Below, one piece after another: positions 29,513 to 39,703 of a DNA stretch of 64,000 nucleotides. Both the position numbers and the translations under genes were made by a program. The DNA is taken from positions 1,970,501 through 2,034,500 of the forward strand of contig NZ_CP023696.1 of assembly GCF_008704425.1 (NCBI RefSeq), given 5' to 3'. How positions within the stretch are numbered: position 1 is the stretch's first letter; each line of letters starts with the position of its first letter. Origin of the DNA: Streptomyces fradiae ATCC 10745 = DSM 40063 (GTDB lineage Bacteria > Actinomycetota > Actinomycetes > Streptomycetales > Streptomycetaceae). The notes beneath the pieces are model-generated. The model did no database searches and was not told the DNA's origin. It saw only the letters and a program-made list of their open reading frames with translations.

Positions 29513-30880
29513 ATGCCCCGCCCCCTGCGGGTCGCGATCGTCGGTGCCGGCCCGGCCGGCATCTACGCCGCCGACGCGCTGCTGAAGTCCGAGGCCGCCA
29601 ACGACCCGGGTGTCTCCATCGACCTGTTCGAGCGGATGCCGGCGCCGTTCGGGCTCATCCGGTACGGCGTCGCCCCCGACCACCCGCGCATCAAGGGCAT
29701 CGTCACCGCCCTGCACCAGGTGCTGGACAAGCCGCAGATCCGCCTCTTCGGCAATGTCTCGTACCCGTCCGACATCACGCTGGACGATCTGCGCGCCTTC
29801 TACGACGCCGTGATCTTCTCCACCGGCGCCGAGGCCGACCGGGAGCTGAACATCCCCGGCGTCGACCTCGACGGCTCCTACGGCGCGGCCGAGTTCGTCT
29901 CCTGGTACGACGGCCACCCCGACGTGCCGCGCACGTGGCCGCTGGAGGCCGAGAAGGTCGCGGTGCTGGGCGTCGGCAACGTCGCCCTGGACGTGGCCCG
30001 CGTCCTCGCCAAGACCGCCGACGAGCTGCTGCCGACGGAGATCCCGGCCAACGTCTACGAGGGCCTGAAGGCCAACAAGGCGCTGGAGGTCCACGTCTTC
30101 GGCCGCCGCGGCCCCGCCCAGGCCAAGTTCAGCCCCATGGAGCTGCGCGAGCTGGACCACTCCCCCAGCATCGAGGTCATCGTCAACCCCGAGGACATCG
30201 ACTACGACCAGGGGTCGATCGACGCGCGCCGCTCCAACAAGCAGGTCGACATGGTCGCCAAGACCCTGGAGAACTGGGCGATCCGCGACGTCGGCGACCG
30301 GCCGCACAAGCTGTTCCTGCACTTCTTCGAGTCGCCCGCCGAGATCCTCGGCGAGGACGGCCGGGTCGTCGGCCTGCGCACCGAGCGCACCGAGCTGGAC
30401 GGCACGGGCAACGTCCGCGGCACCGGCGAGTTCACCACCTGGGACGTCCAGGCCGTGTACCGCGCGGTGGGCTACCTCTCGGAGGAGCTGCCCAAGCTGC
30501 CGTGGGACGCCGCGTCCGGCACGGTCCCGGACCGGGGCGGCCGGGTCGTGGAGGGCGGCGAGCACGTCACCTCCACCTATGTGACCGGCTGGATCCGGCG
30601 CGGCCCCATCGGCCTGATCGGCCACACCAAGGGCGACGCCAACGAGACCGTGGCCAACCTGCTGGAGGACCACCGCGAGGGCCGGCTGCACACGCCGGAG
30701 GCCCCGCAGGAGGACGCCGTGGTGGCGTTCCTGGAGGGCAGGGGCGTCGCGTACACGACGTGGGACGGCTGGTACCGGCTGGACGCCGCGGAGCGGGCGC
30801 TCGGCGAGGCCGAGGGCCGCGAGCGGATCAAGATCGTGGAGCGCGAGGAGATGCTGCGGGCCAGCGGCGTCGAGGCCTGA
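29513..30880 (+). CDS. fprA: Ferredoxin--NADP reductase, FprA / adrenodoxin-reductase type
   Basis: Flavoprotein of 455 aa passing electrons between NADPH and ferredoxins. FAD-binding VAIVGAGPAGIYAADALL (about 7-24), PFGLIRYGVAPDHPRIKG, NADP-binding VAVLGVGNVALDVAR (about 148-162), the arginine-rich HVFGRRGPAQAKF typical of the NADPH phosphate site, and C-terminal GWIRRGPIGLIGHTKGDA. These match mycobacterial FprA rather than plant-type FNR. ATG follows AGGGA. Likely partner of P450 or Fe-S ferredoxins. Monocistronic; the upstream region holds a CATAAGC dyad. Confidence 0.93.
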   Translation: MPRPLRVAIVGAGPAGIYAADALLKSEAANDPGVSIDLFERMPAPFGLIRYGVAPDHPRIKGIVTALHQVLDKPQIRLFGNVSYPSDITLDDLRAFYDAVIFSTGAEADRELNIPGVDLDGSYGAAEFVSWYDGHPDVPRTWPLEAEKVAVLGVGNVALDVARVLAKTADELLPTEIPANVYEGLKANKALEVHVFGRRGPAQAKFSPMELRELDHSPSIEVIVNPEDIDYDQGSIDARRSNKQVDMVAKTLENWAIRDVGDRPHKLFLHFFESPAEILGEDGRVVGLRTERTELDGTGNVRGTGEFTTWDVQAVYRAVGYLSEELPKLPWDAASGTVPDRGGRVVEGGEHVTSTYVTGWIRRGPIGLIGHTKGDANETVANLLEDHREGRLHTPEAPQEDAVVAFLEGRGVAYTTWDGWYRLDAAERALGEAEGRERIKIVEREEMLRASGVEA

Positions 30881-30912
30881 CCGTCCGGCCCCGCCGCCCG
30901 GCCCCGCCGTCC

Positions 30913-30966
30913 GGCGCGCGCCCCGTTCGCCCCGCCCCTCCGGGCGGTCAGAACGGGGCGCGCGCC
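30913..30966. terminator. Bidirectional terminator between fprA and the TerB-like gene
   Basis: Perfect 16-bp arms GGCGCGCGCCCCGTTC (30913-30928) and GAACGGGGCGCGCGCC (30951-30966) around a 22-base loop with its own small hairpin. The right arm overlaps the last codons of the minus-strand gene. Confidence 0.75.
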
Positions 30967-31652
30967 GCTTCCATGAGCCGGGCCGTGTCGTCGGGCCGCA
31001 GGAGCAGGGCGTTGCCCACGGTGGTGAGCACCTCCCGCTCGGCCTGGATGTAGGCGCCGTCGGCCAGGGCGATGCGGGCGCCCTGGAGGAGGACGGACTC
31101 CCGGCCGGCCGCCGCGAGGTGCGGGGCGAGCGGCTCCAGCGCCTCGTGCAGTTCGATGGCCAGGGCGGCGCCGCACGGCCCGTCCGCGTCCCCGAAGTAG
31201 CGTCCGGTGTCGGCGGCCAGCGCCTCCACGAGGCCGGTGAGGCTGTCGTCCGTGCAGTCGTCGTACCCGGCGGCCCGTACGGCGTGGACGGCGGTCCGCA
31301 CGGCGGTGGGCGAGGACGTGCCGCCGGCGGCGAGGACCGCGAGGGCGACCGTGTGGACGGCGTCGCGGAGCATCGCGGAGAAGCGGGCCGTCGTCGGGTG
31401 GTCCAGCACCTCCGTGCCGAACCGGTCGTGGCAGGCGGCGCACTCGACGACCGGGCCGGCCAGCCCGCGCGGCAGCACCGGCACGCCCAGCACGGCGAGG
31501 CGGCGGCGGCCCGTGCGGCGCCGGTAGTTGCGGTCGCCGCCGCAGCCGGGGCAGAAGAACTCGCCGTCGCCGATGGTGTGCCACGCGGTGTGGACGGACC
31601 ACATGCGGAGTCTGCGGCCACTCGATTCGCGTGTTCCCCGCGCTGGCAGCAC
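30948..31652 (-). CDS. TerB-like protein with N-terminal zinc ribbon
   Basis: Protein of 234 aa. Residues about 30-75 hold a zinc ribbon (CPGCGGDRNY and CAACHDRF); the rest is an all-helical region resembling tellurite-resistance TerB domains. TerB proteins sense or bind metal and appear with stress and membrane systems; here there is no ter operon, so the role is open. GTG 31652 was preferred because AGGAGG lies seven bases upstream; ATG 31604 is the fallback. Convergent with fprA. Confidence 0.68.
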   Translation of the reverse strand: MLPARGTRESSGRRLRMWSVHTAWHTIGDGEFFCPGCGGDRNYRRRTGRRRLAVLGVPVLPRGLAGPVVECAACHDRFGTEVLDHPTTARFSAMLRDAVHTVALAVLAAGGTSSPTAVRTAVHAVRAAGYDDCTDDSLTGLVEALAADTGRYFGDADGPCGAALAIELHEALEPLAPHLAAAGRESVLLQGARIALADGAYIQAEREVLTTVGNALLLRPDDTARLMEAARAPF

Positions 31653-31756
31653 CGTCGTACCTCCTGACGCCTCGGCCACCTTGCCGACGATGACGTGATG
31701 TTAGCCACATCCGCGAGGTGGCGTCAGCACCTCGTCGTGAGAACGCCAGGACATGG

Positions 31757-31790
31757 CCGAACCCCGCCCACGGCGGTGGGCGGGGTTCGG
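31757..31790 (-). terminator. Terminator of leuA
   Basis: Perfect 15-bp stem CCGAACCCCGCCCAC/GTGGGCGGGGTTCGG with a GGCG loop, 20 bases after the leuA stop. Confidence 0.85.
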
Positions 31791-31810
31791 CGGGCCGGTG
31801 CGCGGCGGCG

Positions 31811-33714
<1,904 letters not shown>

Positions 33715-33874
33715 GATGCGCAGCAGCCTAGCCCAGCGCCCCGGGAAGCGGCGGTGCCGTTCCAGTATGCGGGATTCCGCTCCGACAACCCTCGAACGGT
33801 GAGGAATCACTCCTTTTCGTCAACCGTCGTCGCAACGAGTGACTTTGCGATGACACACTGCCACATTGCCAGAC

Positions 33875-34951
33875 ATGACCGCACAGCACTCCCCCACGCC
33901 CGTCTTCTGCACGATCGTCCCGCCGCACCTGCTGGACCGGCTGAGCCGCTCCGCCGACCCGGCGGTGGCCGCGGCGGCCCGCCGTACCCTCGTCGCCGAC
34001 GAGGCGAACCGCACCACCCGCCGCCTGACCACGGTCACCGGCGTCCGCCCCGCCCCGAGCGGCGTCCCCGAACCGTCGGGCGCCCCCCGCCGCACCGTCC
34101 ACGACGCGGAGAACCGCACCCGCCTGCCGGGCAGGAAGGTGCGCTCCGAGGGCGGGGAGCCCACGGGGGACGCCACCGTCAACCGCGCGTACGCCGGGCT
34201 CGGCGCGACGTTCGAGCTGTTCCTGGCGGCGTACGGGCGGGACTCCATCGACGGCGCCGGACTGCCGCTCGACGCGACCGTCCACTACGACCGGGACTAC
34301 GGCAACGCCTTCTGGAACGGCGAGCGGATGGTCTTCGGCGACGGGGACGGCGAGATCTTCAAGGACTTCACCCTCCCGGTCGACGTGATCGGCCACGAAC
34401 TGGCCCACGGCGTCACCCAGTACACCGCGAACCTGGCGTACTTCAGCCAGCCCGGCGCCCTCAACGAGTCCATGTCCGACGTCTTCGGCTCGCTGGTCAA
34501 GCAGTACACGCTCGGCCAGAGCGCCGGCGAGGCCGACTGGCTGATCGGCGCGGGCCTCCTCTCCGACCAGGTGCAGGGCGTGGCGCTGCGCTCCATGAAG
34601 GCCCCCGGCACGGCGTACGACGACGACGTCCTCGGCAAGGACCCGCAGCCGGCGAAGATGGCCGACTACGTGGACACCGCCGCCGACAACGGCGGGGTGC
34701 ACATCAATTCGGGCATCCCCAACCACGCCTTCTACCTGGTGGCCACGGCGCTGGGCGGGCCGGCCTGGGAGCGGGCCGGGCAGATCTGGTACGACGTGCT
34801 GACCGGCGGCAAGCTCAAGGAGACGGCCGACTTCGCGGCGTTCGCCCGGCTGACGGTGGCGGCGGCGCGGGAGCGGTTCGGCGAGGGCGGCGCGGAGACC
34901 GAGGCGGTCCTCAAGGCGTGGTCCACGGTGGGGGTGCCCACCAGGGGGTAG
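33875..34951 (+). CDS. Protealysin-like M4 metallopeptidase
   Basis: Thermolysin-family zinc protease of 358 aa. Zinc ligands are His174 and His178 in GHELAHG, with catalytic Glu175, plus Glu198 in NESMSDVFGS; the transition-state His lies in HINSGIPNHAFY. There is no signal peptide. The N-terminus carries CTIVPPHLLDRLSRS (about 13-27), the PPxxL motif of the short protealysin-type propeptide, so the enzyme is probably a cytoplasmic or non-classically exported zymogen. The next gene encodes an emfourin-like inhibitor nine bases away. ATG 33875 has no clear ribosome site; TTG 33866 is an alternative. Confidence 0.9.
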   Translation: MTAQHSPTPVFCTIVPPHLLDRLSRSADPAVAAAARRTLVADEANRTTRRLTTVTGVRPAPSGVPEPSGAPRRTVHDAENRTRLPGRKVRSEGGEPTGDATVNRAYAGLGATFELFLAAYGRDSIDGAGLPLDATVHYDRDYGNAFWNGERMVFGDGDGEIFKDFTLPVDVIGHELAHGVTQYTANLAYFSQPGALNESMSDVFGSLVKQYTLGQSAGEADWLIGAGLLSDQVQGVALRSMKAPGTAYDDDVLGKDPQPAKMADYVDTAADNGGVHINSGIPNHAFYLVATALGGPAWERAGQIWYDVLTGGKLKETADFAAFARLTVAAARERFGEGGAETEAVLKAWSTVGVPTRG

Positions 34952-34960
34952 AACGGGGCC

Positions 34961-35269
34961 ATGCGGATCGAGGTACGGCGTACGGGTGGCTTCGCGGGCA
35001 TCGAGCGCCGGGCGGAGGTGGACACGGCGGCCCTGGCCGACGCCTCCGTCTGGCACGCCCTGGTGGAGGCGGCCCTCGCGGAGGCGGCCCCCGTCGGGGC
35101 GGCCCCGGCGGAGGCGGCCCGCTCGGGGCCGGGCGGCGGGCCGTCCCGCATGCCGGACGGCTTCTCGTACGAGATCACGGTGGACGGGCGCACCGTCCGC
35201 TGCGCGGAGCCGCACCTGACCGGCGCGCAGCGGGAGCTGGCCTCCCGCGTGCTGCGGGAGGGCGCCTGA
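34961..35269 (+). CDS. Emfourin-like protealysin inhibitor
   Basis: Protein of 102 aa with the emfourin pattern: MRIEVRRTGGFAGIERRAEVD at the start, a central linker, then YEITVDGRTVRC and a C-terminal helix. Emfourin is a slow tight-binding inhibitor of protealysin-type M4 proteases and is normally encoded next to the enzyme, as here (9-base gap). Distinctive is an Ala/Glu/Pro-rich insertion at about residues 40-65. I infer it keeps the neighbouring protease silent inside the cell. Confidence 0.8.
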   Translation: MRIEVRRTGGFAGIERRAEVDTAALADASVWHALVEAALAEAAPVGAAPAEAARSGPGGGPSRMPDGFSYEITVDGRTVRCAEPHLTGAQRELASRVLREGA

Positions 35270-35278
35270 CGGGCGCCC
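35260..35278. terminator. Short hairpin between emfourin and era
   Basis: GGGCGCC-TGACG-GGCGCCC, 7-bp stem overlapping the emfourin stop and ten bases from the convergent era stop. Weak candidate. Confidence 0.4.
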
Positions 35279-35288
35279 CCCAGAGGGC

Positions 35289-36230
35289 TCAGAAGCCGAG
35301 CTTGCGCAGCTGCCTCGGGTCGCGCTGCCAGTCCTTGGCGACCTTGACGTGCAGGTCCAGGAAGACCGGGGTGCCCAGCAGCGCCTCGATGTGCTTGCGG
35401 GACTTGATGCCGACCTCCTTCAGGCGCTTGCCCTTGGGGCCGATGATGATGCCCTTCTGGCTGGGGCGCTCGATGTAGACGTTGGCGTGGATGTCCAGCA
35501 GCGGCTTGTCGGCGGGACGGTCCTCGCGGGGCAGCATCTCCTCGACGACCACCGCGATGGAGTGGGGCAGCTCGTCCCGTACGCCTTCGAGCGCGGCCTC
35601 GCGGATCAGCTCGGCGACCATGACCTGCTCGGGCTCGTCCGTGAGGTCGCCCTCCGGGTAGAGCGCCGGGCCCTCGGGCAGCAGCGGGACCAGCAGGTCG
35701 GCGAGGAGCTGGACCTGGGTGTCGCCGACGGCGGAGACCGGGACGATCTCCGCCCACTCGATGCCCAGCTCCTTGCCGAGCCGGTCGACGGCCAGGAGCT
35801 GCTCGGCGAGCGCCTTGGAGTCGACCAGGTCGGTCTTGGTGACGATCGCGATCTTCGGGGTCTTCCTGATCCCGGCCAGCTCCTTGGCGATGAACCGGTC
35901 GCCGGGGCCGACCTTCTGGTCGGCGGGCAGGCAGAAGCCGATCACGTCGACCTCCGCCCAGGTCGTGCGGACGACGTCGTTGAGCCGCTCGCCCAGCAGC
36001 GTGCGCGGCTTGTGCAGGCCAGGCGTGTCGACCAGCACGAGCTGGGCGTCCGGGCGGTGCACGATGCCCCGCACGGTGTGCCGCGTCGTCTGCGGGCGGT
36101 TGGAGGTGATGGCCACCTTCTGACCGACCAGAGCGTTCGTGAGGGTGGACTTGCCGGCGTTGGGGCGCCCGACGAAGCAGGCGAAGCCCGCGCGGTGGGT
36201 CGCTTCGGATTCTGGTGTGCGAACGCTCAT
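35289..36230 (-). CDS. era: GTPase Era
   Basis: Ribosome-assembly GTPase of 313 aa acting on the 3' end of 16S rRNA. G1 GRPNAGKST (about 23-31), switch region RPQTTRHTVRG, G3 DTPGLHKP, G4 TKTD, G5-like VSA, and a C-terminal KH domain with GIIIGPKGKRLKEVG. Length and layout are standard. ATG 36230 has GGGAG ten bases upstream; the ATG at 36239 has the ribosome site too close. A 584-bp gap with a large palindrome separates it from the cytidine-deaminase-like gene. Confidence 0.95.
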   Translation of the reverse strand: MSVRTPESEATHRAGFACFVGRPNAGKSTLTNALVGQKVAITSNRPQTTRHTVRGIVHRPDAQLVLVDTPGLHKPRTLLGERLNDVVRTTWAEVDVIGFCLPADQKVGPGDRFIAKELAGIRKTPKIAIVTKTDLVDSKALAEQLLAVDRLGKELGIEWAEIVPVSAVGDTQVQLLADLLVPLLPEGPALYPEGDLTDEPEQVMVAELIREAALEGVRDELPHSIAVVVEEMLPREDRPADKPLLDIHANVYIERPSQKGIIIGPKGKRLKEVGIKSRKHIEALLGTPVFLDLHVKVAKDWQRDPRQLRKLGF

Positions 36231-36814
36231 GGCAGCCATTCTCCCCGATCGCGGCCCGGCCACGAACCGCGCGGGGGCCGCTCCGGCCGCCCGCGTCCCG
36301 TGCCCGCCCCCGCGCGGGGGCGGGCACGGGACGCGGGAGCGGCGCACGCCGCGTCGGACGGGCACCCGACAGGGGGCGGGCACCGGCCCGTACGGGCGGG
36401 GCCTCGTCCGCCACGGGAACGACGCCGAGCAGGACGGACAGCCACCGGCCGGCGCCTCGGGGGCCACGTCCGCCACGGCATCGGCGCGCACCGGGCGTGA
36501 GGTCACGTCCGCCACGGGAGGCCGGCACGGCACGCGGCACGCGGGGCGGCGCGGGGCACAGGGGCGACGCGCGGCACGTGCGGCCGCACGCGGGCGCCGC
36601 AACGCCGCCGCGAGGCGGCGGCACCGACACGGTCGGTGGGGCCTGCCGGCCGCGCGTGCACGTGCGGCGGTACGCGGCACGTGGGCGCCGCAGCTCCAAG
36701 CGGCGGCACCGACAGGCACGATGGGGCCGGCGTCCCGCGCGGGGGCCGGACCCGTACCTACCGCACGGGGCCCGGCCGCCACGCGGGGAAGGGCGCCCCC
36801 GCGCGCCGCGGGGC
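36231..36814. other. 584-bp GC-rich gap upstream of era
   Basis: No gene supported. It contains a 48-base perfect palindrome (36290-36337) and repeated GTCCGCCACGG words (near 36407, 36467 and 36508) plus GGCACGCGGCACG-type repeats. All frames stay open for long stretches only because of base composition. Confidence 0.7.
36290..36337. repeat. 48-bp perfect palindrome
   Basis: Arms 36290-36313 and 36314-36337 are exact reverse complements with no spacer; flanking GCCGCTC (36278-36284) and GAGCGGC (36336-36342) extend the pairing across a small bulge. It could be a terminator or a cruciform; it lies 60 bases upstream of era. Confidence 0.9.
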
Positions 36815-37168
36815 TCAGCCCGCCGTCACGCGGGCGCGCACCTGCGCGTCGGGACCGGCGAGGAGGACCGGGACGGCGGGGCCGCCCAGGTCGCGGACGG
36901 CGGCGCGGTCGGCGGCGGCGAGGGTGTTCGCCTCGGAGACGACGGCCGCCGCCTCCAGGGACTTCGCCCCGCTGGCCACGGCCATCGCCACGGCCGTCTG
37001 GAGGGCGCTCAGCCGGAGCGACTCCAGCGCCACCGTCCCGGCGACGTACGTCCGGCCCGTCTCGTCCCGGACCGCCGCGCCCTCGGGCACGCCGTTGCGG
37101 GCGCGGGCGCTGCGCGCCAGCGTGATGATCTTGCGGTCCTCGGGGTCGAGTTCGGTGCTCTGCGTCAT
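36815..37168 (-). CDS. Cytidine-deaminase-like protein without zinc ligands
   Basis: Protein of 117 aa in the position where Streptomyces genomes carry a gene annotated cytidine deaminase next to era. The fold pattern is recognisable (AVRDETGRTYVAGTVALESLRLSALQ ... AVAMAVASGA), but the HAE/CAE and PCxxC motifs are missing, and the protein contains no Cys and no His at all. It therefore cannot bind catalytic zinc in the known way and is unlikely to deaminate cytidine. A structural or nucleoside-binding role is possible. ATG 37168; the lipoprotein terminator is just upstream. Confidence 0.65.
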   Translation of the reverse strand: MTQSTELDPEDRKIITLARSARARNGVPEGAAVRDETGRTYVAGTVALESLRLSALQTAVAMAVASGAKSLEAAAVVSEANTLAAADRAAVRDLGGPAVPVLLAGPDAQVRARVTAG

Positions 37169-37184
37169 GCCCCGAGCATAAGCA

Positions 37185-37213
37185 GGGGCGGCCGGGAACT
37201 CCCCGGCCGCCCC
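37185..37213 (-). terminator. Terminator after the lipoprotein gene
   Basis: 12-bp stem GGGGCGGCCGGG/CCCGGCCGCCCC with an AACTC loop, 16 bases past the stop at 37229. Confidence 0.75.
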
Positions 37214-37228
37214 GTCGCCCTGCCGGCC

Positions 37229-37942
37229 TCAGCCCTGGGCGCCCTTGACGAACTTGTCGCCGCCGCGCTTGGCCAGGTCCTCGAAGCCCGAGTGGTCGGG
37301 CTTCTCGCCCATCGGGACGTACGCCAGGCGCATCATCCCGGCGCCCTGGCGGGCGACCAGCACGTCGGACTCCAGCTTCATGCCGAGCTGGGGGATGTCC
37401 ATGCCGAGCCGGAGGCCGACGGTCTCCTCGCCGACCTGCGGGGCGGTCAGCTTCTCGGCGGTGACCGTCATCTTCTCGCCGTCCTGGACGGTCGTGAAGG
37501 TGGCGCACGCGCCGACGGCGTCACCGACGCTCTTCACGAACGCCTTCGCGGCGGCGTCGTCGGCGTAGGTGAAGATCTGCTGGGCGAGGATGGCGCTGTC
37601 ACCGTCCCGGCCGAACTCGCGCTCCCCGCCCTCCGTGGCGCCCTCGACCTCGTCGGACATGAGCTGCGCCAGCGGCTGGCACTCGGGCTTCTCCGCCTTC
37701 GGCTTGTCCTCGGACGGCGCGGCCGCCTCCACCTTCCAGCCGGTCGGCAGGTCGGCGACCTCCAGGAGGCCCGCCTTCATCTGGGCCTCGGTGAGCGGAG
37801 CCGCCGCGGGCTTCTGCCCGGCGCCGCCCTCCGGCGCCCCCTTGCCGCCCTCCTCGTCGGAGGAGCCGCCGCACGCGGCGGTCAGGAACAGGGCGGACGC
37901 GGTGAGTGCGACGACGGCGCCTCGGCGCATGCGGACGTACAT
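37229..37942 (-). CDS. Putative lipoprotein with PknH/LpqN-like sensor fold
   Basis: Exported lipoprotein of 237 aa: basic n-region, hydrophobic core and lipobox LTAAC (Cys about residue 24), then a Gly/Glu linker (25-50). The mature domain (about 50-237) starts PLTEAQMKAGLLEVADLPTGWKV and has a Cys pair (CQPLAQLM, GACATF). This layout resembles actinobacterial sensor or lipoprotein domains of the PknH-extracellular type, but the similarity is only suggestive. The start codon lies in a 7-bp inverted repeat (37940-37960). MRRGAVV at 37930 is an alternative start. Function unknown. Confidence 0.75.
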   Translation of the reverse strand: MYVRMRRGAVVALTASALFLTAACGGSSDEEGGKGAPEGGAGQKPAAAPLTEAQMKAGLLEVADLPTGWKVEAAAPSEDKPKAEKPECQPLAQLMSDEVEGATEGGEREFGRDGDSAILAQQIFTYADDAAAKAFVKSVGDAVGACATFTTVQDGEKMTVTAEKLTAPQVGEETVGLRLGMDIPQLGMKLESDVLVARQGAGMMRLAYVPMGEKPDHSGFEDLAKRGGDKFVKGAQG

Positions 37943-37960
37943 GGTGTGGTGCCCACCATG
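37940..37960 (-). promoter_or_regulatory. Inverted repeat enclosing the lipoprotein start codon
   Basis: CATGGTG (37940-37946) and CACCATG (37954-37960) are perfect 7-bp arms with a 7-base loop; the ATG at 37942 lies in one arm. In RNA it could hide the start; in DNA it could be an operator. If translation starts at 37930 it is in the leader. Confidence 0.35.
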
Positions 37961-38054
37961 GTTGTGGTGATCTCGGGGAGTCGGCTTCCCCGTCCCCGCC
38001 CTCGCGGGCCGCGGTGAGGATATCCGCCGCCCCCGGCATCCGGCCCCGCGGCCC

Positions 38055-38411
38055 CTACGGGCGGTCCAGGCGCAGGCGCACGGCCTTCGGCAGGCCGGCG
38101 ACGACCAGGTCGTAGGAGTCCTCGATCATCTCCCTGACCAGGGGCTCCGGCAGCCGCGCGACGGACACCGTGTTCCAGTGGCGCTTGTTCATGTGGTAGC
38201 CGGGGACGACCACGTCCGGGTGGTCGGCGCGCAGCCGCAGCGCGTTCTCCGGCTCGCACTTGAGGTTCACGGTGAGCGGGTGCTCGTCGAGGTCGGCGAG
38301 CGCGAATATCTTCCCGGCCACCTTGAAGACCGAGACCTCCGGGCCGAAGGGGAACTCCTCCACGGCGTCGTCGAATTCCAGGCAGAACGCCTTGAGCTGC
38401 TCGGGGGTCAC
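38055..38411 (-). CDS. MmcQ/YjbR family protein
   Basis: Protein of 118 aa with the YjbR fold (CyaY-like, predicted DNA-binding). EQLKAFCLEFDDAVEEFPFG, VFKVAGKIFALADL, VNLKCEPENALRLR and the C-terminal GYHMNKRHWNTV are family marks. The GTG overlaps the stop of the CNNM gene (GTGA), implying coupling. Biological role not known. Confidence 0.88.
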   Translation of the reverse strand: MTPEQLKAFCLEFDDAVEEFPFGPEVSVFKVAGKIFALADLDEHPLTVNLKCEPENALRLRADHPDVVVPGYHMNKRHWNTVSVARLPEPLVREMIEDSYDLVVAGLPKAVRLRLDRP

Positions 38412-39703
38412 GCGGCCTCGTCCTCCGTCTCCGGCCGTACGGGCTCCGCCAGCACGGTCACGATCCTGTTGCGCCGGCCCGCCGGGGACTCGGCGGTCAG
38501 CCGCAGCCCCCGCCCGTCCGGCAGGTCGACCACGGCCGTGGCCCCGGCGATCGGGACGCGGCCCAGCGCCTTGGCGAGCAGGCCGCCGACCGTCTCCACG
38601 TCCTCGTCGTCGTACGCGTCGAGCCCGAACAGCTCGCCGAGGTCGCCGATGTCGAGGCGGGCCGTCACCCGGAAGCGGCCGTCGCCGAGCGTCTCGACGG
38701 GCGGCAGCTCGCGGTCGTACTCGTCGGTGATCTCGCCGACGATCTCCTCCAGGATGTCCTCGATCGTGACGATCCCGGCCGTGCCGCCGTACTCGTCGAT
38801 GACGACCGCGCAGTGGTTGCGCTCCCGCTGCATCTCCCGCAGCAGGTCGCCGGCGTTCTTGGTGTCCGGGACGAACACCGCCGGGCGCATCGCCGAGGAG
38901 ACCGGGTCGGCCTCCGCCTCGCGGTTGATGTGGGTCTTGCGGACCAGGTCCTTCAGATAGACGATGCCCACCACGTCGTCCTCGTTGTCCCCGGTCACGG
39001 GGATGCGCGAGAAGCCGGAGCGCAGGGCGAGCGTGAGCGCCTGCCGGACGGTCTTGTAGCGCTCGATCGACACCAGGTCCGTGCGGGGCACCATCACCTC
39101 GCGGACCAGGGTGTCGCCCAGCTCGAAGACCGAGTGCACCATGCGGCGTTCCTCGTCCTCGATGAGCGACTCCTGCTCCGCCAGGTCGACCATGGCGCGC
39201 AGCTCCGCCTCCGAGGCGAAGGGGCCCTTGCGGAAGCCCTTGCCGGGGGTGAGGGCGTTGCCGATGAGGATGAGCAGCTGCGGGATCGGGCCCATGATCC
39301 GGGCGAGCGGCAGCAGCACGTAGGCGGCGGCGGTCGCCGTGTTCAGCGGGTGCTGGCGGCCGATCGTGCGCGGCGAGACGCCCACGGCGACGTACGAGAC
39401 GAGGACCATCACGCCGATCGCGACGACCAGCGCGCTCCACGTCTCCGCGAACTCCTCCAGGCACACGTAGGTGACGAGCGCGCCGGCCGCCGTCTCGCAG
39501 GCGACCCGCACGAGCAGGGCCACGTTGAGGTAGCGGGTGGGGTCGGAGGCCACCTGGACGAGCCGGGCCGCGCCGCGCCGCCCGGACCGCAGGGCCTCGG
39601 CGGCGCGGAAGCCGGAGACGCGGGCGATGCCGGCCTCCGCGCACGCGGCGAGCCAGGCGACCACGACGAGCGCGACCGCGCCCAGGACGAGCTGTCCGGT
39701 CAT
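38408..39703 (-). CDS. CNNM/CorC (hemolysin C-like) family membrane protein
   Basis: Protein of 431 aa. DUF21/CNNM membrane domain with three or four helices (about 1-140), tandem CBS domains (about 195-320; [18 protein letters not shown] and YLKDLVRK, then [22 protein letters not shown]), and a C-terminal CorC_HlyC domain (about 340-425; [13 protein letters not shown]). Relatives act in Mg/Co efflux or homeostasis; hemolysin annotation is historical. ATGA overlap with ybeY upstream and GTGA with yjbR downstream place it in the phoH-ybeY-CNNM-yjbR operon. Confidence 0.92.
   Translation of the reverse strand: MTGQLVLGAVALVVVAWLAACAEAGIARVSGFRAAEALRSGRRGAARLVQVASDPTRYLNVALLVRVACETAAGALVTYVCLEEFAETWSALVVAIGVMVLVSYVAVGVSPRTIGRQHPLNTATAAAYVLLPLARIMGPIPQLLILIGNALTPGKGFRKGPFASEAELRAMVDLAEQESLIEDEERRMVHSVFELGDTLVREVMVPRTDLVSIERYKTVRQALTLALRSGFSRIPVTGDNEDDVVGIVYLKDLVRKTHINREAEADPVSSAMRPAVFVPDTKNAGDLLREMQRERNHCAVVIDEYGGTAGIVTIEDILEEIVGEITDEYDRELPPVETLGDGRFRVTARLDIGDLGELFGLDAYDDEDVETVGGLLAKALGRVPIAGATAVVDLPDGRGLRLTAESPAGRRNRIVTVLAEPVRPETEDEAA

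Noticed and set aside
36227..36814. Minus-strand frame extending era upstream by about 190 codons
   Set aside because: Arg/Pro/Gly-rich translation crossing a perfect palindrome; Era begins normally at 36230.
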